This document shows, in pieces, positions 6,511 to 16,329 of a DNA stretch of 35,398 nt (position 1 is its first letter; each line of letters opens with the position of its first letter). The stretch lies in NCBI GenBank assembly GCA_024398935.1, contig JAKSIH010000030.1, positions 1 to 35,398 on the forward strand, given 5' to 3'. Position numbers and translations under genes: made by a program. Source of the DNA: Fibrobacter sp. (GTDB lineage Bacteria; Fibrobacterota; Fibrobacteria; Fibrobacterales; Fibrobacteraceae). The notes under the pieces are model-generated. The model had not been told where the DNA came from. It did no database searches and worked only from the letters and a program-made list of their open reading frames with translations.

Positions 6511-8004
6511 TTAGCGCTGGAATATGCAGAAATATTCGTCTTTATAGACCAGCTGCCAATTACCGGAAGCAAGGAGAGTGTCCAGGACCTTTCCCCAGCG
6601 GGCATAATACTGCAGGGGGAATAGGGCTCGGTCAATTCCTGTAGAGTCTGCATATTCGAGAAAACCTGCGGGATTATCCGCAAAGTGCAGGTTCCGTTCA
6701 AAGAAATCTGCGGTCTTCAAGATGAAACGACCGTCCATATAGATGGAATCTGCGGGATTGGTAAAGGCAAGGTAGCCACCAGCGCGGTCATCGTTAAAGA
6801 GGCGACCTTGATGCGGGTGAGCGTTCATCCATTCTGCGGCGGCTACGGGAACCCTCTGGTAAGAAACCATCGTGCGGTCATAAGCCTGAAGGGAACGTAA
6901 CCAGAGGCCAAGAAGGAACGCCATAAAAACAAGCGTGAAAAGATTTATGCAGAAGCCTTTTCTGCGAGAAAGACGGAACGACTCGGGGGGAATAAATACC
7001 GAGGGAAAACTTGTAAGCAGCAGGGTGAGAAAAACTGGCAGAAACAGCACGAAGTTCCGTTCGGCAACCTGCGCGAGGACAGCGGTAGTGAGCAGCGCAA
7101 AGTGAAGAATCAGATTTCGGGGCGATTCCCGAAGGACTTGTTTTCGAAGGATCAGAACTCTCAGGATTTCGTGCCCGACGGACACTACCGCAAGAAAAAG
7201 CATTCCGAAGGAAACCAGGGTGTTTTCACCAGCAAGAAGCAACGTGACTGGAGAACGGTTCTCCGCGATTTGGCTTGCGAAGACGGAGGCAGATTGCGTA
7301 AGGCCCAACAGCCGATCAAGAAGTCCCAGCGGGTAGAGAAAGAGGGAGAGACCTTCCCGATGGAGGAAGGGCATTGCGAATAGCGCCAGCGGAAGAAGTC
7401 CCCAGGGAAGAATCCGACGACGATCCTTCCCCGCTTTCTGCAATGCGATGATAAAGACGGATGTTGCAAATAGAGGACCCAAAATATAGAGTCCCTGGCA
7501 CTTACACCATATCCATTGAATAAGGAGCAGGACTACACCTAATGCAATTTTTTTCCCAGCAGGGTTCTTCCCGCTCTGAAAAATCAAAGGCAGTAAATTC
7601 CAGTAGATTCCAAGAAAAAGAAGGCTGAAAACGACAGGTCTGATTTCAAGCTGATAGCGAAACAGGAACAGAAGGCAAGCCGCAAACACAAACCGAATCC
7701 AGGGAAACCGGCCGATGGAATTTCGCATGGGTGCAAGAAACAATCCAAAGACAATTCCCCACAGGACAGCCTTAAACGCCACCAGAAGAGAGGCTCCCCC
7801 CTGGTTAAATACAAACGCCGTAACCTTCTGGAAAAATTCGTGAACATTCACCACAGGGGTGCGCACAGGGGTCCAGGTTGTTACCCACTCCCGGGCACAG
7901 GCAAGATGCCACCAGATGTCCGTATCCGTCAGAGGGAATACTGCGAACGCAATGGCCGCAGATACAATTCCAGTAAGAAGCAACAACCCGTTACTTTTCG
8001 GCAT
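6511..8004 (-). CDS. Polytopic membrane protein, GT-C glycosyltransferase-like
   Basis: 497 residues with roughly ten hydrophobic segments. It opens LLLLTGIVSAAIAFAVF then PLTDTDIWWHLACAREW in the first outside loop. That acidic-WWH motif is typical of GT-C-type membrane proteins, where an Asp near the first TM segment serves lipid-phosphate-sugar-dependent transfer. The C-terminal ~110 residues are soluble (RLFNDDRAGGYLAF, YMDGRF, DRALFPLQYYARWGKVL) as in many such proteins. Enzyme activity is inferred from topology and motif only; it could be a carrier or a non-enzymatic subunit. The ATG (8004) overlaps the upstream TIGR02171 gene by 14 bp with AAGGA just ahead, so it is translationally coupled and the last gene of the 18-kb run. 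Confidence 0.75.
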   Translation of the reverse strand: MPKSNGLLLLTGIVSAAIAFAVFPLTDTDIWWHLACAREWVTTWTPVRTPVVNVHEFFQKVTAFVFNQGGASLLVAFKAVLWGIVFGLFLAPMRNSIGRFPWIRFVFAACLLFLFRYQLEIRPVVFSLLFLGIYWNLLPLIFQSGKNPAGKKIALGVVLLLIQWIWCKCQGLYILGPLFATSVFIIALQKAGKDRRRILPWGLLPLALFAMPFLHREGLSLFLYPLGLLDRLLGLTQSASVFASQIAENRSPVTLLLAGENTLVSFGMLFLAVVSVGHEILRVLILRKQVLRESPRNLILHFALLTTAVLAQVAERNFVLFLPVFLTLLLTSFPSVFIPPESFRLSRRKGFCINLFTLVFMAFLLGLWLRSLQAYDRTMVSYQRVPVAAAEWMNAHPHQGRLFNDDRAGGYLAFTNPADSIYMDGRFILKTADFFERNLHFADNPAGFLEYADSTGIDRALFPLQYYARWGKVLDTLLASGNWQLVYKDEYFCIFQR

Positions 8005-10774
8005 GTTCCTTTTCCAGGGAAAGGATCGCCGCTTCCACGCGACGGGTCAACTTGGATGCGCCAACCAGGCAAAGATGGTCCGGATCTCCAAAATGGATTG
8101 CCTCGTAATCGTGATTGCCCATCTTATTTTCATCCATCAAGAGAAAGTTTGTGTGCTCCTTCTGCAAGCCTTCCAGGCGTTCCAGCAACTTTTCTGCGTT
8201 ACTGCGGCGAAGTCCATGACGTCCGAAGGAGCCGCCATTTTTATAGAGCGGAGACTGCGGGAATATCACTCCGACAACAAAGACATTCCTATCCGCGGCA
8301 TTTTCCAGAATGTCTTCCAGGGCAGAAAGATTGACCTCGACCTTCTTAAATTCGTCTGCCATCGTCGTGTCGCCATCCATAGCGGGAATGGAATCCCAGA
8401 CGGTTCCACAGGTTCCTTTTAGGAACCCCATTTCGGAAGCAACCGTCTCGTAGCCGCGAGAACTTGTAGCATTGCGTGTTTTTTCATAAAGGCCTTCCGG
8501 ATAGCCCGCCTTCCAGTAATCGTGATTTTCATCGAAGACAAAACCAGGATAAGCCTTATAATCCCCCTTGAAGAAATTATAGGTTTCGTCATCTGTTTCC
8601 CACCAGTAATCAAGATCCAGGGAAAGGACAACATATTTTAGATATTTTAGATGAGTGAAGGCGTATTTATTCAGAAAATCCCTGGAACTGAAAATGGAAT
8701 TGGGAGTCTGGGAAACGTTCACAGAAAAGTGGGCAGAATCCAGAAGCTTGGAACGGAAGCCATTCAAGGGGCGGGATGACCCCACGGCAAGTACCTGAAC
8801 GGAATTTCGATACTTCCAGAAAAGTTCCATCTTGAATCGCCACAGGGCATCGGCCAGAAGGAACTTTTCGCTATAGTAGATTCCTGCGCTATCGGAATCC
8901 AGAACCTTGTCCATTTTTTCGTTGCGAATGTTTTCGACCCAAAGGCAGGGATGGTAAAGATCCTCGCCTTCAATTAAATTCATGACAGAGCCATCATCCA
9001 GATTCACGACTGCAATTTTTTCGTGAGCCCCATTGACATTGGCAAGGGTCGCGACGGCGAACTTCTGATTCTTATCTCCGGGCTTGAATTTTTCGACAGT
9101 CCATTCCGTATGGTCAAAGGAGTAGTCGTTAGGGGCAGCGACACTATGAATCAGCTTGCCGGTACTATCCGCAATGAGGATTCGCTCATGAACACCGTAG
9201 TTCTTTCCTACAAAGGATTTTCCAGTCTTGCTTCCAAAATCCAGAAAGAGTGTTCGTTTAGATTCATCCTTGGCAAGAGATACATTGCAAGCCTGTTCCC
9301 CATTGTACCAAACGGTGTCCAGGGCAGATGCATCCAGGATGTTTTTTCCTTTTGCGGCGATTTTTGCCCGCAACAGTCTAGATCCGGAAACCGCTAGTCG
9401 GTTGTCCGTGCTGATGCCTCCGTGATAGGATCCGTCAAAAAGTTTTTCGGGAATTCCAAAGGAACCCTTTCGGAAAGGAACCTGCCAGGTGCTTTGCTTT
9501 CTGAAATTACCTTCGTCGGAATTATTGCCTGCGCTGGTAACGAAAACAACCACAGTGTCGCCTTCTTCGGTAACGCGAAAGCGTGGGATGGATGCGTTAT
9601 CCACATTAAGACGGGAAAGGCCCGTTCCCTTGGAATCGAGACGGCGCACATAAACGGAAGACTTTCCATCGGTACCTTCCAGGCCTGTGCAGAAAACAAC
9701 CCAGACGCCATCGGGCGAAATATCCGGATGGTAGGAATCCAGGGTATCAGGAATTTCAATGATTTGAGGTTTTGCATCAAAGAAATCCGCATAAAGCAAC
9801 TTGCCGCTAAGATTATCCCGGAAGACCAGTTTTACATTCGCAGTTCCCAACTTCTGAAGAACATTCTGAGATGTTGCAAGAACTGCAGAATTCCCGGAAA
9901 CAGCGAAGCCATTGTTCCCCAGCCACACTCCATTCGGAATTTTTCCGAAGGCCAGACGGAAGCCCACATAACTTTCAAAAGTGGAAGCGGAAACCGTATA
10001 AACATCTCCGCGATTGTAAGGATGGGAGGTTCCGGGAACCGTATTGAAGGCTCCTCCCTTAATGACATGCTCAGCCAGAGAGCCGCCATCGGGTGCGCCA
10101 AGATAATTCGTGAGAGCGGTATCCTTGAATGCGCCAAACCAGTCGTTCACCCATTCCTTCAAGTTTCCCGCCATATCGCAAATTCCGGAATCGGAAACAT
10201 CCGCCGTACAGGATTCGTGAATTTTTAAATCGGAGTTATCCTTGTTCCAGGCTTTTTCCGGATGATAATAAATGTCTGCAGCCTTGACCCATTCCGCTTC
10301 CGTAGGCAACCGATAGGCCTCCACTTCGGGAAGGAAACGGAAGCCAACCAGATTGACGCAACGGCCCTTGGAATCGAAGGAAGCACTTGCATAAGTATAG
10401 GCGGTGTCCAGCCCTTCGGATTTGCTGAGGGCATTAGCATAAAGTACGGCGTCGTAGAAAGTCATTCTTGCCACGGGAAGATTCCCTTCGCATTCGTCGG
10501 CAGCACCGCCTTTCATTAGGGCACGGAATTCCTTGCAGGTGACTTCATGTTTTCCGATGTAGAAATCATAGTCAAGCAAGACCTGCATCTGGGGGCGTTC
10601 ACGAACCCAGGCGGATTCCTGATCTGTACCTAGAACAACCGGTTTATCACTGGAAGAAAAACGGATAAACCCATCCATGTCCCGATGATTCTCCGGATCC
10701 CTGGACACAGAGCTTCCGGAGTCATCGCAAGCAGACAAAAGCAAAAGAAGAATACAGAGGAGATACTTCATCAT
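7991..10774 (-). CDS. TIGR02171-type lipoprotein, copy 4 (FGE-like + propeller + SGNH-like)
   Basis: 927 residues; lipobox LLLSAC with Cys16. Three parts are visible. About 60-278: FGE-sulfatase-like fold (GKHEVTCKEF, YRLPTEAEWV, DMAGNLKEWVNDW, VIKGGAF, YVGFRLAFG) with NRGDVYT where formylglycine-generating enzymes carry catalytic cysteines. About 310-630: propeller (YHPDISPDGVWVVFCTG, WQVPFRKGSFG, YHGGIS, GEQACNVSLA, SFDHTEW). About 640-915: SGNH-like with GSSR (665-668) and DPDHL (D897, H900). Six bases separate it from copy 3, and it overlaps the GT-C-like gene. Its C-terminal third resembles copy 1 more than copies 2 and 3. TIGR02171 has no assigned function. Confidence 0.9.
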   Translation of the reverse strand: MMKYLLCILLLLLSACDDSGSSVSRDPENHRDMDGFIRFSSSDKPVVLGTDQESAWVRERPQMQVLLDYDFYIGKHEVTCKEFRALMKGGAADECEGNLPVARMTFYDAVLYANALSKSEGLDTAYTYASASFDSKGRCVNLVGFRFLPEVEAYRLPTEAEWVKAADIYYHPEKAWNKDNSDLKIHESCTADVSDSGICDMAGNLKEWVNDWFGAFKDTALTNYLGAPDGGSLAEHVIKGGAFNTVPGTSHPYNRGDVYTVSASTFESYVGFRLAFGKIPNGVWLGNNGFAVSGNSAVLATSQNVLQKLGTANVKLVFRDNLSGKLLYADFFDAKPQIIEIPDTLDSYHPDISPDGVWVVFCTGLEGTDGKSSVYVRRLDSKGTGLSRLNVDNASIPRFRVTEEGDTVVVFVTSAGNNSDEGNFRKQSTWQVPFRKGSFGIPEKLFDGSYHGGISTDNRLAVSGSRLLRAKIAAKGKNILDASALDTVWYNGEQACNVSLAKDESKRTLFLDFGSKTGKSFVGKNYGVHERILIADSTGKLIHSVAAPNDYSFDHTEWTVEKFKPGDKNQKFAVATLANVNGAHEKIAVVNLDDGSVMNLIEGEDLYHPCLWVENIRNEKMDKVLDSDSAGIYYSEKFLLADALWRFKMELFWKYRNSVQVLAVGSSRPLNGFRSKLLDSAHFSVNVSQTPNSIFSSRDFLNKYAFTHLKYLKYVVLSLDLDYWWETDDETYNFFKGDYKAYPGFVFDENHDYWKAGYPEGLYEKTRNATSSRGYETVASEMGFLKGTCGTVWDSIPAMDGDTTMADEFKKVEVNLSALEDILENAADRNVFVVGVIFPQSPLYKNGGSFGRHGLRRSNAEKLLERLEGLQKEHTNFLLMDENKMGNHDYEAIHFGDPDHLCLVGASKLTRRVEAAILSLEKEHAEK

Positions 10775-10780
10775 CGCTTT

Positions 10781-13534
10781 CTACCTCTTAGACAAATCCA
10801 CTAAAAGTGAATCCAGACGTTTGGTCAATTTTTCTGCGCCAAATAAGCCTAGATGATCATCGTTGGCAAAATCCCCAAAAGCGTAATCGTTGGAGCCATT
10901 CTTATATTCATCCATGATTGTGAAGTTATCATATTTTTCCTTCAGTTTTGCCATATCCCCTTGAATTTTTTGTACATCATCAAAGGAAAGACCATAACGT
11001 CCCCATACATTCAATTCGGTCTTATACAATGGGGACTGAGGGAAAACAACACCAATAACCTGAACATTCTTTTCCTGGGCCATTGCAAGAATTTCCTCTA
11101 AGCGGTCCAAGTTGTAGGAATATTCTTCAGGAAGTTTATCAAACCAATCCTTGTCATTGGACAAGTCCGGAGTTTCCTGATTGTAGCCAACAGCAAGAGA
11201 GTGATGTAGTCCCCTACGATAATCCGCCAGGAAATATTCATCTTCGCTAGGAGCTAGTGCATTTTTCGTCAGTTCGTACATGCTTTCGGGTGCTCCGTCC
11301 TTCCAGAAGTCATGATTTTCATCATACTTGTAGCCGGGAATGTCACCAAACCAGTTTTTCCAATTTTCATTACCTATCCAGAAGCGGTCATAATCCAAAG
11401 CGAGAACAATCGCCTTCAGATTCGGCATGGAAGGCAGAAAATAATTCCTGATGAAGAAATGGGTGGCTGTCATATCCTCGGCGGCATAGGCGTAGTTTAC
11501 GGCAAACATGGATTTTACTTCTTCAGGATCTACACCACAATAACTACGTGAGGATCCTATGATTGCAACTTCTGTAGAATCCTTATACTTCCAGAACAGT
11601 TCCATCTTAATACGCATCACTACAGTTGCGGAAGCCGGAAACGCAGTCATGTAAACGCCGGCACTATCCAGGTCCAGGAAAGATTCTTCCTTCGAAAGCT
11701 TTACATCGTTAAGCCAAAGGCAAGGATGCATCAGTTCATCCCCGCGAACTAAATCCGTAACAGAACTATCCTCAAGGTCAACAAGAACTACTTTTGGATG
11801 AAGGCCATTTATGTCTGCGACAGTAGCAACGGCAAGATTTCGGTTGCGGACCCATTCTGTGTGATCAAAGGAGTATTTTTCCGGAGAAGGAATTCCCTGA
11901 ACCTGTTTTCCCAGGCTATCCAAAATCAGGAGGCGTTCGTGAACACCATAATTTTCCTTCTTCGAGCCAAAATCAAGATACAAAGTGCGATTGGTTCCAT
12001 CGGTGGAAAGAGATACATTGCAAGTCTGTTCCCCATCCAGCCAAACCGTATCCTGGGCTGAGTTATCCAGAACCGTTCCTGACTTTTCCATGGCGCGGCG
12101 GGCTCTCAAAATTCTTGCTCCAGAAACAGCCAAACGCAGATTTTCGCTGATGCCTCCGTGGTAGGCTCCATCAAATAGTTTCTTGGGAGTTCCAAATTTT
12201 CCATTGCGGAACGGGACCTGCCATGTACTAGTTTTCAAGAAAGAGCTTTCATCCTTATTATTTCTGGAATTGTCCACATAGGTAATCACCGTATCTCCGT
12301 CAGGGGTGACTCGAAAGCGAGGGATAGCAGCAGACTCCACATCCAGTTTTTTCAGGTCTGTTCCACGACTATTCAGGCGGCGAACATAAAGCTCAGACCT
12401 GGAGTCCACCCCTTCTTCACCGGTGCAGAATGCGACCCATTCCCCATCGGGAGAAATGTCCGGGTGTTTTACCGGCAAGGAATCCGCAATTTCCACCACA
12501 GAATAATTGTTTTCATTGTAATTCACAAAGGCAAGATTTTCGCTAATGCGATTCACAAAGGCAAGTTTTGCACGACGGGTTCCTAGTTTTTCCTTTATGG
12601 TACCGGAATTTACTAGAGAGCGTACAGCCGATTCCGTAGAACCACAGCCATTCATCCACTCCGGAGAAGGAATGGGGCCAAAAGCAAGACGGGCACCCAC
12701 ATAATCGGCAAACGTACTGGTGGAAACGGTGTAGACATCGCCTCGAGAATAGATATACATGTTCTTGGGATCCGTCCGGAAGCTTCCGCCTTTTATGACG
12801 CGTTCATCTACGGAACCACCATTAGGGGCGCCCACAAAATTGGAAACTGAAGTATCCTTAAAGCAGCCGGCATAATCATTGACCCATTCCGCAACATTTC
12901 CTGCAATATCGCAAATGCCAAGAGTGTTCTTTCCCCTGGAGCAAACTTCGTGGGGCGCATTTTCTGAATTTTTTCCGTTCCAGCTACTGTCGGGATTCCA
13001 GTCCATCGATGCGACTAGCGTCCATTCCGCTTCAGTCGGCAAACGGTATCCCGCCACCTCTGCATTAAAGTTCAGTTTTTCAAAACCAACCACATGCTTT
13101 GTATCGAAGATGACACGACTGTAGGAATAAACGGTATCAAATCCCTCCTGCTTCGATTTCTGATTGGCATAGAAAATTACATCGCCATAAGTCAAGTTGG
13201 TAATGGGATAATTTTCTTCACCTTCTGCGGCGGAACCACTAAGAGCAGAAGCAAATTCCTGCTGGGTGATTTCGTGATTGCTGATGGAAAAATCGTAATC
13301 GAAGTAAACCTTCATGGCGTGGCGTTCTTTCAGGGGAACGCCCTCCTTATTTGTTCCTAAGTAGGTGTAATGTCCCGCAGCATTGATACGCACAAAATCC
13401 CGATGGAGCGAATCTTCCGCAAAGGAAATTTCGCTGGAATCCCGATCTGGAGAAGACGCGGATGAGACATCATCCGAGCAAGCCATCATGAAGACCAACA
13501 GGAACAGAAGTATGAACTTTGACAGACGCACCAT
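10781..13534 (-). CDS. TIGR02171-type lipoprotein, copy 3, with altered SGNH block V
   Basis: 917 residues; lipobox FMMAC with Cys19. The order is the same as in its neighbours: FGE-like domain (SNHEITQQEF, YRLPTEAEWTLVA, DIAGNVAEWVNDY, VIKGGSF, YVGARLAFG; SRGDVYT in place of catalytic Cys), propeller (KHPDISPDGEWVAFCTG, WQVPFRNGKFG, GEQTCNVSLS), and SGNH-like part with GSSR at 660-663. Its last block reads ANDDHL, so the residue three before the His (N891) is Asn instead of Asp as in copies 1, 2 and 4, though Asp892 and Asp893 remain. The ATG at 13534 shares a base with the upstream stop (TAATG), meaning tight translational coupling. The C-terminal third is clearly diverged from copies 1 and 4, possibly a different substrate. 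Confidence 0.9.
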   Translation of the reverse strand: MVRLSKFILLFLLVFMMACSDDVSSASSPDRDSSEISFAEDSLHRDFVRINAAGHYTYLGTNKEGVPLKERHAMKVYFDYDFSISNHEITQQEFASALSGSAAEGEENYPITNLTYGDVIFYANQKSKQEGFDTVYSYSRVIFDTKHVVGFEKLNFNAEVAGYRLPTEAEWTLVASMDWNPDSSWNGKNSENAPHEVCSRGKNTLGICDIAGNVAEWVNDYAGCFKDTSVSNFVGAPNGGSVDERVIKGGSFRTDPKNMYIYSRGDVYTVSTSTFADYVGARLAFGPIPSPEWMNGCGSTESAVRSLVNSGTIKEKLGTRRAKLAFVNRISENLAFVNYNENNYSVVEIADSLPVKHPDISPDGEWVAFCTGEEGVDSRSELYVRRLNSRGTDLKKLDVESAAIPRFRVTPDGDTVITYVDNSRNNKDESSFLKTSTWQVPFRNGKFGTPKKLFDGAYHGGISENLRLAVSGARILRARRAMEKSGTVLDNSAQDTVWLDGEQTCNVSLSTDGTNRTLYLDFGSKKENYGVHERLLILDSLGKQVQGIPSPEKYSFDHTEWVRNRNLAVATVADINGLHPKVVLVDLEDSSVTDLVRGDELMHPCLWLNDVKLSKEESFLDLDSAGVYMTAFPASATVVMRIKMELFWKYKDSTEVAIIGSSRSYCGVDPEEVKSMFAVNYAYAAEDMTATHFFIRNYFLPSMPNLKAIVLALDYDRFWIGNENWKNWFGDIPGYKYDENHDFWKDGAPESMYELTKNALAPSEDEYFLADYRRGLHHSLAVGYNQETPDLSNDKDWFDKLPEEYSYNLDRLEEILAMAQEKNVQVIGVVFPQSPLYKTELNVWGRYGLSFDDVQKIQGDMAKLKEKYDNFTIMDEYKNGSNDYAFGDFANDDHLGLFGAEKLTKRLDSLLVDLSKR

Positions 13535-16329
13535 TACTTCTTTCCTTCAATAGCCTGGATGGTGGAATCAATTCGTGAAGTAAGAATTTCACCGCCGTAC
13601 ATGTTGAGATGATCAAAGTCAAATGCGGTACTGTCAGGATAATCGTGATTTCCCATCTTGTTTTCATCCAGCAGGAAGAAATTGGAATTATCCTTTTCCA
13701 TTTCCTTAAAGCGCTCGATTAATTTTTCTGCATGGGACCTGCGCATTCCATGACGGCCAAAGGATCCTGTCTTTCTGTAATCCGGGCTCTGGGGAAAGAT
13801 TACGCCCACAACGGTAACATTTCTTTCCTTGGCCATGTCCACGATTTCCTGAAGTTCTTCCATGGAATACTCATAGGTAGCAGATTTGTTACTCCAGTTG
13901 GAATCATTTTCCAGGAAGCCATTTCCAAAGCCGCCCTTAGACCAGGAATGCTTTTCCGTTTCCTCCACCCAGCCCATTCTCTGACTGAACCGATGCAAGC
14001 CATTGTGCTGGCTTAAATAGATCTTACTTAAATCAGTAAGGACCTTCGTATTGCTATCCACCCAGAAATTGTGGCTTATATCGTAAAGGATTCCAGGATT
14101 TCCCTTAATGTTCTTACTTACATTCTGGCCCTTCTTTTCAGACCACAAATCCATATCAAGCCCTACCACCAGATACCTAAGCTTTGGAGTATGATTGAAC
14201 ACATAGTTCTTGGCCAGATAGTAGGTTACGTCCATATCGGAGGGAATTACCGCCATGTTCAGGCCGGCGCCATAAGTCATCTTGTTCGGAATAAAACCGA
14301 GGCTCATTCGAGAAGACCCCAGGCCGATTACCTTTGCGTAACTTCCCTTGGCCCAGAACAGATTCAGCTTGGTCGCGATAAGAGGATCTCCATTGTTTTC
14401 AAAATAAAGGGCTGCGCTATCCAAGTCAACCTTATCAAATTCTCCGCCACGGGGAACAGATGCCGTATAGGTCCAGAGGCAGGGATGCCACAATTCCGTT
14501 CCTTCCACCAGGTTCGTAATGGAACTATCCCGAAGATCAACCAGGACAATCTTTTCATGGCTACCATTATTGTTGGTCAATGTCGCCACGGCAAAATCTC
14601 TCTTGAAAAACTGCAAGGGAGTAACACCACCCGTAGCCCACTCGCTATGATCAAAGGCATATCCATTGGGAGCAGCAACCGTCTGGATCAGATTTCCAAG
14701 ACTGTCCGTAATCAGAAGCCTTTCGTGAACCTGATAGGGTGAGCCCACAAATTCCTGACCGGTCTTGCCTCCAAAATCCAGGAACAGGGTGCGTTTCGTG
14801 CTGTCCTGAGCTAGAGACACATTGCAAGCCTGTTCTCCACCGTACCAGACGGAATCCGTTGCACTTTCATCCATTACCGTTTGATTACTTGCAGAATCCG
14901 CCATGCGGGAACGAAGCAAGCGATTGCCCGTTACAGCAAGACGCTTGTCGTAACTGAGGCCTCCGTGGTAAGCGCCGTCAAAAAGTTTTTTCGGTTCTCC
15001 AAACTTGAAGTTTTTATACGGGACTTGCCAAGTGCTCTTGGTATGGAAACTGCTTCCGTCCTTGTTGTTCCCTGCATCCGTCACATAGATAATGGAGGTA
15101 TCGAATCCATCTACACGCCAGCGGGGCACAGACGCATTTTTCACATCTAGCTTGACAAGGCTATCACCTGCAATATTCAACACGCGAACATAGACGGAGG
15201 ATTCCATATCCGGCCCTTCCATGCCCGTGGAGAATGCAACAAACGCCCCATCGGGTGAAATGTCCGGATGATAGCAGTTCAAGGTATCCCTGATTTCAAA
15301 AATGGTGTTTGCGGTAATGGCATAGTCAATAAACATGATGTTCCCAGACACATCATTTCTGAAGGCGAGCTTTGTCTGGATGGTACCCGTCTTAGATCGA
15401 ATGGTCGACCCCGACAGCTGAGGCACTGCACGTCCATTATTGACACTTCCACTTCCGTTAAACCAGGAGGCTTCCGGGATTTTCCCGAAAGCAATGCGGA
15501 ATCCCACATAGTTAGCCCGTGTAGAGGATGTTACCGTATAGACATCCCCCCTGCTCACAAAGTTGGTGCTATTTCTTGTCGTTCTAAAACTGCCCCCCTT
15601 CAGAACACGTTCGCCAGTCATACCACCGTCGGGCGCACCTGCAAAATTATACACGACCGTATCGGTATAGACACCCATCCAGTCATTGACCCATTCCATG
15701 ACATTTCCCGCCATATCGCAAAGTCCCACAAGATTTTCGCCTGCAGAACATCCCGGATGCACACGGCCATCAGAATTTTCCAAGGTCCAGGCCTTGTCCA
15801 GGTTCCAGTCCTGAGTTGCGGCAAGCATCCATTCCGCTTCCGTGGGGAGACGGTAGGCGTCAACATCGGGCAAAAAAGTTACCCCCTCCATTCTGTTGCA
15901 GTGGCCATCTTCATCCACGGTCCGCTGGTTGTATGTGTAAGCCGTATCAAAGCCTTCCGCCTTGCTTCGGGCGTTAGCATAGAGAACCGCATCGTAATAG
16001 GTTACATCTACAACAGGAAGTTTCTCATCCTCCTTCAAAGCAAATCCGCCCCACTCTTCCGAGACATACTGACGGAATTCACCATTGGTTACCTCCATCT
16101 TCCCGATGGAAAAATTGTAGTCAAAACGAACCGTCATTCTCGGCTGTTCATTATAGCGGAAGTTCCCTCCCTTGGCTCCAAGGACGACAAAAGATTTTTC
16201 CGCCAAGACACGAACAAGTCCCTGGTGGGATTCATCCGAAACCGTTTCTGCAGGGTAATACCTTAACGAAGAATCATAATCACAAGCACCCAAAATCAGA
16301 AGACTCAGTAAAGCAATCCAATTTTTCAC
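13534..16329 (-). CDS. TIGR02171-type lipoprotein, copy 2 (FGE-like + propeller + SGNH-like)
   Basis: 931 residues from a GTG start at 16329 that shares its G with the upstream TAG stop (TAGTG); no better start keeps the signal MKNWIALLSLLILGAC (Cys16). FGE-like part: GKMEVTNGEF, YRLPTEAEWMLAA, DMAGNVMEWVNDW, VLKGGSF, SRGDVYT, YVGFRIAFG, no active-site Cys. Propeller: YHPDISPDGAFVAFSTG, WQVPYKNFKFG, YHGGLS, GEQACNVSLA, AFDHSEW. SGNH-like: GSSR at 671-674 and DFDHLN with D904 and H907. It has an unusual Lys-rich stretch (SEKKGQNVSKNIKGN) after the hydrophobic VVGLDMDLW segment, absent from the other copies. Family membership firm; biochemical role unknown. Confidence 0.9.
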   Translation of the reverse strand: MKNWIALLSLLILGACDYDSSLRYYPAETVSDESHQGLVRVLAEKSFVVLGAKGGNFRYNEQPRMTVRFDYNFSIGKMEVTNGEFRQYVSEEWGGFALKEDEKLPVVDVTYYDAVLYANARSKAEGFDTAYTYNQRTVDEDGHCNRMEGVTFLPDVDAYRLPTEAEWMLAATQDWNLDKAWTLENSDGRVHPGCSAGENLVGLCDMAGNVMEWVNDWMGVYTDTVVYNFAGAPDGGMTGERVLKGGSFRTTRNSTNFVSRGDVYTVTSSTRANYVGFRIAFGKIPEASWFNGSGSVNNGRAVPQLSGSTIRSKTGTIQTKLAFRNDVSGNIMFIDYAITANTIFEIRDTLNCYHPDISPDGAFVAFSTGMEGPDMESSVYVRVLNIAGDSLVKLDVKNASVPRWRVDGFDTSIIYVTDAGNNKDGSSFHTKSTWQVPYKNFKFGEPKKLFDGAYHGGLSYDKRLAVTGNRLLRSRMADSASNQTVMDESATDSVWYGGEQACNVSLAQDSTKRTLFLDFGGKTGQEFVGSPYQVHERLLITDSLGNLIQTVAAPNGYAFDHSEWATGGVTPLQFFKRDFAVATLTNNNGSHEKIVLVDLRDSSITNLVEGTELWHPCLWTYTASVPRGGEFDKVDLDSAALYFENNGDPLIATKLNLFWAKGSYAKVIGLGSSRMSLGFIPNKMTYGAGLNMAVIPSDMDVTYYLAKNYVFNHTPKLRYLVVGLDMDLWSEKKGQNVSKNIKGNPGILYDISHNFWVDSNTKVLTDLSKIYLSQHNGLHRFSQRMGWVEETEKHSWSKGGFGNGFLENDSNWSNKSATYEYSMEELQEIVDMAKERNVTVVGVIFPQSPDYRKTGSFGRHGMRRSHAEKLIERFKEMEKDNSNFFLLDENKMGNHDYPDSTAFDFDHLNMYGGEILTSRIDSTIQAIEGKK

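Noticed and set aside
15268..16266. 332-codon open frame antisense to TIGR02171 copy 2, with a similar one at 9422-10228
   Set aside because: They mirror the coding constraint of the paralogues; no motifs, start signals or domain sense.
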